64,000 nucleotides of DNA from Nymphaea colorata (Eukaryota > Streptophyta > Magnoliopsida > Nymphaeales > Nymphaeaceae), in assembly GCF_008831285.2 (NCBI RefSeq), contig NC_045149.1, positions 7,032,417-7,096,416 of the forward strand, given 5' to 3'. The notes under the pieces are model-generated. The model had not been told where the DNA came from, searched no databases, and was given only the letters and a program-made list of their open reading frames with translations. Below are positions 11,801 to 20,885 of this stretch, piece by piece. Within the stretch, counting starts at the first letter, position 1. Every line of letters begins with the position of its first letter. The position numbers were made by a program, and so were the translations under genes.

Positions 11801-12371
11801 CAGCAACAAAAGCTTGAACCAAATTCAAATTCCACTTCTACTTTTAATTTGTTTTGAATTTAAATTTAAGGTCACTTTATTGTGTGAGTAATAGAAGAAT
11901 TTCATCTAAGAATAGTCTTATTTGCAATACAGAAAATTGATGAGATGAAGAAATAGACGTGACAATGTTATATGTTCAATTTCCAAGTAGAATTTGATCG
12001 ATTACATGACATGCTCCAGCATAGAATCAAATTGTTGTAGCTGGGAAATGAAAATGCAAGTCAGAATTAAGCTTACCATAATAAGGGAGGACCTCCCGGT
12101 TGAGGTAGTCCTCGACGCAGCGCATGAACCTGCCGGAGGCCGTGAAATCCACGTACGTGATCAGCCGCCGGCCGAACGGCGTCTCGAACTCGGTGTCGCA
12201 GCCGATGACCTGAGATCTCAGCCACCGGCACTTCTCCTCCCAATCATCATTGTTGCTGTCATTTGGCGGCGAACCGAATGGATTGAATCCGGCAGCCCTT
12301 GGCCTGTGGTGGAAATGCCCATCTCCACCATGGTCCGGCAAATCATGTGGATTTTCTGCAAGGATGGACAT
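8857..12371 (-). CDS. Class-V aminotransferase / cysteine desulfurase-like PLP enzyme, tandem copy 2
   Basis: Five exons: 12371-12077, 11669-11168, 11077-10873, 10465-10046, 9237-8857. GT-AG borders, phases consistent, 1803 nt (600 aa). It is a tandem paralogue of the gene at 2902-5324; introns 1-3 are at identical codon positions and phases. Motifs: FETPFGRRLITYVDFTASGR, GTGATAAIKRL, GPYEHHSNLLSWR, SPHKFVGGPGSPGIL with the PLP lysine near residue 291, and RGGCACAGPYGH with Cys 447/449. The fourth intron (10045-9238) splits the chain just before GYDGIKPGWTRVSF and is absent from copy 1. Introns 3 and 4 carry dispersed repeats found elsewhere in this window. The N-terminus is shorter and His/Asp/Asn-rich, unlike copy 1, suggesting divergence outside the catalytic core. 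A TATA box about 82 nt upstream supports the start. Substrate unknown. Confidence 0.88.
9508..9765. repeat. Dispersed A-rich repeat inside intron 4 of PLP copy 2
   Basis: It begins near TTTTTCTTGGGTATAAAACG and ends near ATGTGACTATGCTTC. A second copy at about 45030-45380 has the same borders (TGTTTCTTGGGTATAATACG and TTTTGTGACTATG) and the same internal order of A-rich blocks. Family unknown; no clear inverted ends. Confidence 0.6.
10526..10815. repeat. Intron 3 segment duplicated at 25190-25450
   Basis: The stretch from TTACGTTTGATTTT through AATATACTGCTTCTTGCCG, TGTATGCACGTATTG and the following GT/GC tract recurs in the same order and strand at 25190-25450, near the 3' end of the GH31 gene. 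It could be a mobile repeat or a duplicated piece of this intron. Confidence 0.7.
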
Positions 12372-12452
12372 AGCTTGGTGTATAAACGGAAGCTAAAGAG
12401 AAAAGAAACTAAGTTGGCATTAATGCCGTGCCTTCAATGACAGAAAATGGGG

Positions 12453-12460
12453 TTTATATA
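12453..12460 (-). promoter_or_regulatory. TATA box of PLP copy 2
   Basis: TATATAAA on the minus strand followed by CCCC, a near-perfect plant TATA element, 82 nt upstream of the ATG at 12371. Confidence 0.65.
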
Positions 12461-12479
12461 GATTTTGTGGTGGAATTAA

Positions 12480-12883
12480 ACCGAGGGTGAGCTTTCATTC
12501 GGCCCATATATTTTTATAAAACTGTGAACGAATCTGTAGATACTTGTGTATTCATTGAGTCGCTCGATTGTTCTAAAATTTATATTACATAAAATCCAAA
12601 ACTACACATCAAATTTCCTGCATAATTTGATTTCGTAAAGAAAATCCTATAATAACCGATAAGGCCAGCCAAAAACAGTGAGGAAAGGGAAATTAAAATA
12701 AGAAGGAAACGTGCGACTATGAAGCAGTGCAGAAGACTTGACCCGCAAAGTCAGAATTCCATCTCCACCGTTTATTTCAGCAACGCAAGCATTACAGGAG
12801 CGGTAAGTATGTAGGAATAAATCAATCACATTGATCACGTAGGCTAAAATCTAAATAATGTCAACGAGCCCATACTTGATTCT

Positions 12884-12950
<67 letters not shown>

Positions 12951-13740
12951 ATTTTAAAAAGTAGGGTGAACAACTTATTGTTTAAGCATATGTCATTTTT
13001 GAGAAATCAAAAGTAAATATATAATTTTTCTAAACAGAAAACCTGACGCTGAAAATCATTTTTCTTCTATACAATTATATTCAAAAGAAAGCAAGGTTCT
13101 GAACAAGTAATTAAACAGTAAGTAGTACATTTATGTGCTCAGATCAACTCAAAAATACATCGTGATGTGGCTTTTAAGATTGCTGCAACTGTCATTAACG
13201 TATAATCACATATGGGAGATTGTCGAGACATGTGTAGCACGTTTATGTTCACGTATTGATCCTAAAATCATCTCGTGATTGTATTTTTAAGATGTCTACA
13301 ACAGTTTGAATATATATAAATATGTATATAATTGCTTATAACGTAAGCAAAAGATGAATTACCATGCTGAACATATGCCTATGAATGTTAATCATACGTG
13401 TAAACTAATTTTCAATTTGGTAAAGTTTGCAACGCGTTATTCTTTAATAAACTTGTTATTTTGAATGACACAATACGCGTATAATAACATGATAAGGTCA
13501 AACAAGTTATTAGTGATTCCGAACACAAGATGCTTAAGCTGCATGGATTTAGCCCACTGTCTAGAGCATAAAGAGTTGAAAAGTGGGTGCCTCTAATGGA
13601 AGGCACATTTAACTGGTGAAAGTGGCATTCCAGTGTAACAAATCAAACTCTCTTGATTCGGATTAAACAACGTCCAACTTGGGGTGAACAAGAAGTCAGT
13701 TCTACCACCTGAGTGAAGGCCGAAGCCTTTCAAGTTTCCC
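12480..13740. other. Upstream flank of PLP copy 2, no gene recognised
   Basis: AT-rich sequence with a long TA microsatellite (12890-12946) and a weak internal repeat. Two segments near 13140-13200 and 13255-13315 both read like ATCAACTCAAAAATACATCG, then GATTGCTGCAACTGT. No coding frame is supportable. Confidence 0.5.
12890..12946. repeat. (TA)n microsatellite
   Basis: An uninterrupted TA tract of about 57 bases. Confidence 0.97.
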
Positions 13741-13842
13741 TTTTTTTTTTTTTGCAGTACAGAGGGTTGGCGCCACGAGAGTTCGAAACAGTGACTGTCC
13801 GACCAGCGCCTGCCCCAGCTATTGCACCAACCCTCTTGGGGA
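13741..13842 (-). mobile_element. tRNA-derived SINE with poly(A) tail
   Basis: On the minus strand the unit starts CCCCAAGAGGGTTGGTGCAA, continues with an A-box (TGGTGCAATAGCTGG), then a B-box (GTTTCGAACTCTC). It ends in CTCTGTACTGC followed by 13 A residues (T-run at 13741-13753 on the plus strand). Pol III boxes plus an A tail are the hallmark of a retroposed SINE. Flanking target duplications were not clear. Confidence 0.6.
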
Positions 13843-14052
13843 TTTAAGAACGTCGAACTTGAAAAACATTAAATGCCCTACATTGATTTAGATTTAGTTG
13901 AACTCCATATTCGATCAGTTTGGACTTGGATCTAGAACCGCCTAGGACCCGCAATCATATTTGTTAGTTGGATCCTGTTTCTTTTATGGAAACCAATTAA
14001 GGTTGAGCTGCTGGACACGGATGGACAGGGTTTAGATTACTATGATATGCTC

Positions 14053-14296
14053 GATCAAATTCAGAATCAGGTCCAGACTTGAACGAAAGTTCAACGTTCA
14101 TCCAATTACGAATCTAATTGGATTTTAAGTTACCATGAAGTTAACAAGCCACCTGAACAAATTCAAAATCAGGTCTTCACTTGAACAAAAGTTCAACGTT
14201 CATCCAACAGGTCTTGACATGAAACAGAAGTTCAAGGTTCATCCAATCATGTTCTATTTGAATTTCAAGTGAGCAGAAGGTTAACAACCCACCAGA
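14053..14296. repeat. Degenerate tandem repeat, about 100 bp and shorter units
   Basis: Three related units. Each carries a core like AATCAGGTC, CTTGAACAAAAGTTCAACG, TTCATCCAA; two also carry GGTTAACAACCCACC or AGTTAACAAGCCACC. Spacing varies (about 100, 50 and 90 bp), so the array has suffered deletions. Function unknown. Confidence 0.65.
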
Positions 14297-15325
14297 AAAA
14301 GGACACCCAAAGCCGCCCACTCCAAACCCCTGCCTCTTGGGTCATAGGTGGCATCGGGACCTGTATAGGTACGATATACAATTCAACTTGAATGCTTTAA
14401 TCTCACCTTTTAAGTTCCAGGGCAGCACAGAACAAGTGACATGCCTTTTACATGCCCACCTCGGCCAACTATGCTATGCCTCTTGAAAGACAAATTGAAT
14501 TTCAAAACAGCACAAATCTACGAAATATCGGATCTACTTTTAGTGAGGCCCAAGATAGATACATCGTCAATATTATGGCATCGAATAAGAAGTACATGTA
14601 AACATTAGATCTTAGGCTTTTCCTACTATGATTTTGGTTTAAAAGAATGATACTTGATTCCAAATCTGAAATGGGACCCGGTTAAAAGGCAAATTGGTGT
14701 TTTCCTAATTAAGTATTTGAATTTGAACCATTGACATCCCTATTTCATGAAAAAAAAAAAATTTCAGCCATCGGGCTTAGAGCCGAGATATGATAACATG
14801 GTGATCACGCATTGGGCGCATGCCACATGTACAAAGGCTGGGCTGGAGGGACATAAGTACTGATGATCTCATTGAAGACGCATTAAGTTGGAAGTTTACA
14901 TCATTCCGTGGCGTCAGCTGACGATGGGAGATGCTAATATCCAGCTTGCCTTTGAAGAAAATCTAGTTTAATAAAAATCAAGGAAGTTTTGTCTCGTACA
15001 AGTTGTTCTATAATCGTGAATATGAAAATAAGTGGTCTTTGAAGTGCTCCCAACATCTTCTTTCCTCTAGCTTTCCCCTTATTTAATCGAATTGCAGGGA
15101 TCCAAATCGGCCATAACGAGTAGGATCACTTAGATACACCCAGAAATTTGGTTTACATTGGATATTTCTACAGTCTGTAAGTCTTAAACATTTGGAGAAC
15201 TTGATTTAGTTCTTGCTAGGTCTGCCGACTAGCCGAGTCTAGCTCGAACTCGGCTTGACTCAAAAACTCGAGTTCGAGCCAAGCTCCAAGAATTGATTTG
15301 AGCTTGGCTTGAATATACAGCATAG

Positions 15326-15375
15326 TCCTGGTTTACTTTCTGCAAAGAGGTCCTGGTTTACTTTCTGCAAAGAGG
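15326..15375. repeat. 25-bp perfect tandem duplication
   Basis: Positions 15326-15350 and 15351-15375 are identical, starting TCCTGGTTTACTTTC and ending TGCAAAGAGG. The flank upstream (15225-15310) is a fragment of a dispersed repeat rich in CTCGAG/GAGCTCG words. Confidence 0.9.
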
Positions 15376-15589
15376 ATCGAGTTTTAGAAGAAGAAGAAGA
15401 AGAATGGCAAAGGAACGAGATGAGCAAATACAGAGATTAGTGGCTAAGAAGCTTTGATTGAAGCTGTTCCTTTGAAATGGCAGGGAAATCAATTTAGAGG
15501 TGAGGGACTTGGCATGATAGTTCAATATCGAACCTGGTTATATGTGACATACTGGTCATGATTTTTCATGTGTCAGCATGGTTAATAAC

Positions 15590-15959
15590 CTATGTCACAT
15601 GGGTGCGGATGTGATACGGGTGCGGATACGGTAATTTTCAAAATTTTCGGATATACAAACATGACTACATTAAATATTCTAAAAAATGATAAGATTAAAA
15701 AAAAAAACATTTAATTAAATAGTTCACTCTTACAATCTTTTGAGAAAATGTGTTTTATCACGAAAGTACTGAATATTTGAAAGGATTGTTCATGGAAATA
15801 ATTGGATGCATCTCAAAAAAATTGATAAAATGAAAAAAAAAACATTAAATTTTTATTTTTTATTTTTTGCCGTGTCCTAGCCGAGTCCCATGTCGGAATT
15901 GCCGTGTCAGCGAGTCGACACGGGTACGCGGCCTCTTTAGCTGCGTCCGTGTGACATAG
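15590..15959. mobile_element. Miniature element with terminal inverted repeats
   Basis: The left end reads CTATGTCACATGGGTGCGGA and the right end, inverted, reads CTATGTCACACGGACGCAGC; 11 of the first 13 positions agree. The inner flanks carry related GGGTGCGG and GTCGACACGGGTACGC words. The flanks TTAATA (left) and TTAATATT (right) could be a target duplication, but the exact border is uncertain. No coding capacity. Family not assigned. Confidence 0.5.
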
Positions 15960-16140
15960 TTAATATTAAAATAACCTTAGTTCACACTGGAAAAAAACTT
16001 TTTGTAAAGGCAAAATTGAAAGTGGAAAAAGTAAAAAGACTATGAAGGATTCTTTTTAATAACTTACGAAAATATCTTTCTCCCCTTTACTGCACACGGC
16101 GAGCCCGGCGCATGTAACTTTCTCCTTCAACATTGTAAGT

Positions 16141-17478
16141 AGGGAGGCAAATGTTTTGGGTTCGAATTGGGTACGTACAGCTTTTACCGAATTTTAATTA
16201 ATTGGATTATGTGCTATATCAAATTCGGGTTCCGAATCGGATCTAGACCAGATTCTTGAATCTAGATCTGGCTAACAGAAGAACCGACATTTCATGTACT
16301 CAGGTTGCATCTTCATCATGCATGTATGAGCCTGATATGGGACTTGGATTCGGATCTGATTATGAAACTGTGTATCAAATCCAAACTGATTGGTTATCAA
16401 ATCTTTAATGTAACCAAGTCATTCATGAAGCTAGCAAATGGAGTCCCGAACCGGCTGCTGCTTGTGAGGTATGGGAAGAGAACAAATTCGAATTAGAAGC
16501 ACTGAATTCCTTGTAATTCAGTGACTTTGATTCCCATTCGTTCCACCAGTTGCAACTAAACTCAGCCCAATTTTTTACTAAATAAAAGGATTGACCGGAA
16601 CTAAAGAATGAGGCTTCCATATATTTGCATATACCAATATGCATATACGTATGCTATATTGCAATACGCAAGCAAGATCTAGAATTAAAATCTTCTCTGT
16701 AAAATTAAAGAATTCAATCTTTCTATTGTGGATCCAAAACCAACCCATGGATCCTTAGGATTGAGCAGAACTAAAGAATCAGGCTTCCATATATTTGCAT
16801 ATATCAATATGCACATGCATATGCTATATTGCAATATGCAAGCAAGATCTAGAATTAAAATATTCTCTGTAAAACTAAAGACTTCAATCTTTCTATTGTG
16901 GATCCAAAACCAAGCCATGGATCCTTGGGATGGCGGATCATTTTACATTCTCTCTAGTTGTGGAAATGAACGGAAGCAGACAAGCTGAATAACTTGATGG
17001 TTCTGTCAAGAGTTCAGCTTATCATTGAAAGCAATTATTTATCAATTTCAAGCTCCCTTGGACCTGCCCAACTCCGTTTTTATATTCTTCTGACTTCGTT
17101 TATCTGTTCTGCCTTGAGTTTGAGCTCCAACTGTCATAACTCAATGACGAGGGGAAACTTCTGGGTTTCTGCTGCAATTTGAGTCCAGGCAGTCACCAAG
17201 AGAGGTTACATAATCACGTACGAAATCAGATGAAGAGATAGAGTTGGCAATGAAAGATTTTGCAGTATAAAAAAATCCACAAGTAAACGATATTATTTAA
17301 ATGGGTATTTCAGAAGAACAACGCAGGATAAGACGAGGGTCTTTAGATGAGGTGATAACAGAGAATCTGTCTCTGATACTTAGTTATTGTAGATCGAATC
17401 CTATGGGTAACCTTCATTTGGTTTATTTAAACAAAATATGCGTTAAATTATTTTATTGTGTTGTGTAAGCAAGATTTT
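16141..17478. repeat. Duplicated block, copy A
   Basis: This block is repeated at 20886-22892 in the same orientation, starting AGGGAGGCAAATG and ending near GTGTAAGCAAG. The B copy is longer because a CACTA element sits inside it. Within copy A a segment of about 170 bp (around 16600-16745 and 16767-16930) is itself tandemly duplicated, starting GAACTAAAGAAT and ending CCATGGATCCTT. Short frames in both copies end with the same MTRGNFWVSA-like peptide, but no family is recognised. The origin could be a non-coding part of a retroelement. Confidence 0.8.
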
Positions 17479-17559
17479 ATGAGCTTAAAGATGATCGATC
17501 ACCCACAGGTAATTAAAATCTGAAGGTTCAAAAGCATTCTTTATTATACTAGTTAATAA

Positions 17560-17875
17560 ATGGGAGTGATGGAAACACCAATGAGATCAGATTGATTCGA
17601 TAATATCATACTACTGTAGAATATGTCATATTGGTACATAAGTGAAGGAAACGTGATTTTTATACCATTAAACAGTAAGCTCTTCTGTTCACGCGGTACT
17701 ACAGTGACACAGTCTTTGATTGGCGCCACTGGAAATACGCGGAATGGCTATATAAGAAGAACAGAAAAATGATTCAATGGGCTTCTAGCTTTCCTTTAGA
17801 GGGATTGGGGTATGATGCCTAGAAAATGAAGGCACGATCTCTTTCTGATGAAAATACTTCTGGTTCCCTCTTCAA
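17560..17875. repeat. Duplicate of the 3' flank of the GH31 gene
   Basis: This stretch is similar to 25660-25965, immediately 3' of the GH31 stop codon: shared AAGGAAACGTG, CAGTAAG, TTAGAGGG, ATGCCTA and AAAATACTTCT words in the same order. It continues without a break into the decayed copy of GH31 exon 23. Confidence 0.7.
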
Positions 17876-18361
17876 TCAGAGGTGTATTACTTCATATTGG
17901 TGACATATATGTGGAGAAGCATCCTTAGAAACTGGTTCTTATTAGGGATGTCCGAATTTGAATAGGATGCACCCTTACCCCGTGTCTGCTTTTTTGGATA
18001 TTCACGTATTCAGATACAAACAAAAAAGAAGTTATATCCGAATTTGAATTTGAAATCTGATTTTACAATCCAAATCTGATTTTGACATTCATATTTAAAT
18101 CCAAATCCAAATTTTGAACTGAATTTGGCCAATTTCCAAAATGTAAGGATATTAGATATATGATGTTTGTTAAAAATAAATCCAATCTGAATTTGATCAT
18201 ATATATGTGAATCCAATCGGATGTTATTTTTAAATCCAAGTCCGGTCTGATTTCTCAATCGGATAAATTTTTTTATATCTGATTTTTTTGGTCGGATATT
18301 CGACATAAATAAGATATACTGACATCCCTAGTTCTTATGGACCAAAGTTTCAAGTTATAGG
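17876..18361 (-). pseudogene. Decayed copy A of the last GH31 exon, split by a miniature transposon
   Basis: Read on the minus strand, the sequence matches the final about 30 codons of the GH31 gene at 25966-40724. 18361-18331 corresponds to the NLELWS part and 17942-17876 to the VSKDAPLQIYHEYEVTYL part, with in-frame stops and substitutions. The TGA position is retained at 17876-17878. The copy is interrupted by the hAT-type miniature at 17943-18330. Sequence beyond 18361 is not exon-like but matches the insertion found in pseudo-copy B, so A and B share an ancestor that was already broken. Confidence 0.75.
17943..18330. mobile_element. hAT-type miniature (MITE) with perfect 8-bp target duplication
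   Basis: The ends are TAGGGATGTC on the left and GACATCCCTA on the right, a perfect 10-bp inverted repeat. The flanks are GTTCTTAT at 17935-17942 and GTTCTTAT at 18331-18338, an exact 8-bp target-site duplication as hAT transposases make. The 388-bp interior is AT-rich with repeated CCGAATTTGAA/CCAAATCTGATT words and has no transposase. A related, truncated relative lies at 42113-42447. Confidence 0.92.
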
Positions 18362-18512
18362 TGAGAAAGAGTTGTGTGCACCAGGCCGTGCATGCTACAA
18401 ATATGCACCAAAGAAAAGTGGGGAATTGAATATTTTAGGAACTTTTTTTATTAAAAATGCCCTTTATAGACTTTTAGCGTGACGTTTTCATTTTTTGCAT
18501 CAAAAGATACCA

Positions 18513-19570
18513 CACTTATACTGACATCTACGTCAGTAAAAGTTGATGGGTACTGACATTTGGACGTGTACGTTTGTATATGTCCATTATATCTAACGTT
18601 TTGTTCATCACGTCAGTATATGTTCAGTTTTTACTGACGATTTCTATCTTGGCGTCAATAAAAATGGGGTTTTTTTTTTTTTTTTTTTTGTAGTGATGAT
18701 CTCAGAGTATTTTAATGCTTTGATTGTTTCATAAAAGCCAATCAATCATTTGTGGCTACTTTCCAGTACTTTATTATGGATTTTTTTCAAATATTGTTGT
18801 GTCCCAATGAATAAAGCCAGTACGTTCCACTACTTTAACGAGGAGATAATAAGAGAAAGGCATAGACATGCATGTCACATGAGTTAGTACCCACTTTGAG
18901 TGCAAGAGAATCCGTCAAAGTTTATATGTTACAACTAATGGCATGTTCAGCTAATGAAGCATGGTTTTTATAATTAGTAAGGAGATAATAACATTGCATA
19001 CACGATAGAAAGCCGTATATTCTATAGAACTCCTGCTTCTTATTAAATGCACTTGGTTTTATGCTTGTAAAAACCTTATTCCTTTAGTTGAATATGCCAT
19101 TAGTTGTAACATATAAATTATGGGAGATTATCTTCCACTCAAAGTGGAGACTAACTCATGTAACACGAATAAGCCCCTCTTTTTCTCTCCTTATTAAAAG
19201 TAGTGAAATGTACTGGGCTCTTTTTTCGTGGGAAATAACAATATTAGAAAAATATTCTTAATAAAGTACTGGAACGTAATCACAAATGCTTTCTTGGTTT
19301 TCATGAAAAAAAAATCAAAGCACTAACGTATTGACCAAAGCATCATGTCAGCAAAAGTGCTATAATTTTAGTGAAAATAATCGTGCCAGTAAAAGGAATA
19401 AACATAAAAAGCCCAAATCTATTATCAGTGACATTTAGTCTTTCGTTTCGTGTTGTAATGCAGAAACGTCAGTAAAAGTATCATCGACACTTTTTTTTTT
19501 TTTACTGACGTCGGTAATAAAACATCAGTAAAACATGTTTTGCTTAACGTTTTTTCTTGCATCGGGAAAA
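18513..19570. mobile_element. CACTA-like non-autonomous element(s), composite and degenerate
   Basis: The left end CACTTATACTGACATC is followed by subterminal words ACGTCAGTAAAAG and ACTGACG. A TTTTTGTAGTG end lies at 18685-18695. Similar words (ACGTCAGTAAAAG, TTTACTGACGTCGGTAA) recur at 19460-19540 before a TTTTTTCTTGCA end near 19560. Such short subterminal repeats and CACTA/TAGTG ends mark EnSpm/CACTA elements. Whether this is one element or two nested ones is unclear; no matching 3-bp duplication was found. Confidence 0.55.
18700..19330. repeat. Long imperfect foldback (inverted repeat, arms about 290 bp)
   Basis: The left arm (about 18705-18995) reappears inverted in the right arm (about 19030-19325). 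Matching words include GCTTTGATT, CATTTGTG, CCAGTACTTTATTA, CATGAGTTAGT, CCACTTTGAGTG and TTTATATGTTACAACTAATG. Only about 35 bases separate the arms. If transcribed, it would form a long hairpin RNA. It lies within the CACTA-like stretch. Confidence 0.8.
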
Positions 19571-20135
19571 GTTTTTTTTGAATGAGAGGCCAACGGGTTG
19601 TGAAGCTCTTGGAGTAAGTGCATTAGAAAAGAACGTTAACAGCAACACATGATAATGCCCCGATGTGTGCTCAGCCTCCGTGCTTGAGCGATTGACTTTA
19701 GGTTGTTTTCGAGCAGACAATGAAATCAACTAAGAGCCAAGAAAGACAACATGATTGGTGGACTCTGATAAAGCCAGAAAAATTGGTTGGAGGAACACTC
19801 CTTTAAAAATACTTATATATGGCAAAGTCACCAAGTGGCTTCGCTACTGTTGGTGGTGGATTTGGGATACCGCTATATGGAATGATATCAAAAGTTGGAT
19901 GAATGAAAAATAAGAATATAACCAGCCGTGGAGCCAGAAATTTTTGACTTAAGGGTACTCTAAGTTTAAATTTTAAACTTGAAGGAGTACTCATATGTAA
20001 AAAAGACTAAAATTCAATGACTTTTCTATATATAAATGAAGTAAAATTTGTGGGCTGGTGTAGGCAATTGCCCACCACACCAGCTATAATATAGCTCCGC
20101 CACTAATTTGACGGCAGGCGAATGGGTGGTGGTGG
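19571..20135. other. No gene recognised; contains a dispersed repeat fragment
   Basis: AT-rich sequence. Around 20042-20108 it holds GGCTGGTGTAGGCAATTGCC followed by ATAGCTCCGCCACTAATTTG. This is a member of a dispersed family also seen near 7180-7265, 24640-24690 and 45885-45930. Confidence 0.45.
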
Positions 20136-20139
20136 AACT

Positions 20140-20880
20140 TGGAAGCTTGCATGTAATCAAAGACACGATTCACAACATAAGTCAAGTCTAGATGAGTGTC
20201 AAATATTGAAGAGAGCTAACCACTTGACGATATTGGGTAGGATCGGCTAGTGGCTCGCCATCATGTCTAAAAAGAGGAACTCCAATGGTCATGGGTGAAA
20301 ATACATGCTTAGCACATTAATCATCTCTGTTTGAGTGAGAAGATGCCAAAATGTACTTATGTTGAGTGAGATAAAGTTCTTGAATGGTGAACATAGCTTC
20401 AACGCCAACTGCTTAGGTCCTTGATAAGTTCATTCTTGGCTGAGGCGAGAAATCATATTGGAGATCATCTCATAAGAGCTTCCTGTTACAAGAATGCTAT
20501 CAATACATATCACAGTAAAGAGAACATGGGAACCTTCAAAAAGCATAAAAAGAGATGGATCGATCTTTGAACCAATGAAGCTCAAAGTAAGTAGAAAGGA
20601 GTTTAAACGCTAGAACCATGCACGAGGGGCTTGTTTGAGCTTGTGTAACGATTTTTACAGTTCTGCATACATGATGAGATAACACTGATCAAAGAAGCCT
20701 TGTGGTTGAGCCATATAAACTGTTTCAAAGAAAGCACCGTGTAAAAAGGTATTATGGATGTCGAGCTACTGGATGTGTCATCTGAGAGAGATAACAATGG
20801 TGAGAATGATTCTCACAGTGGTAGGCTTAATAACAGGACTAAATGTTTCATTCTGATGTACCCATGTTAGTTCAACCTTG
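20140..20880 (-). mobile_element. Ty1-copia reverse transcriptase relic
   Basis: Translating the minus strand across frame breaks gives recognisable pieces of a copia polymerase, in order: TFSPVIKPTTVRIILTI, then LDIHNTFLHG, a KQAPRAWF-like stretch, the region where the DD box is expected (here decayed), SLNIS in place of the LSQ-KY block, and finally GEPLADPTQYRQVV followed by a TLTRPDL-like end. Many stops and frameshifts show it is dead. No LTRs, primer site or integrase were found next to it. Confidence 0.75.
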
Positions 20881-20885
20881 GAACT

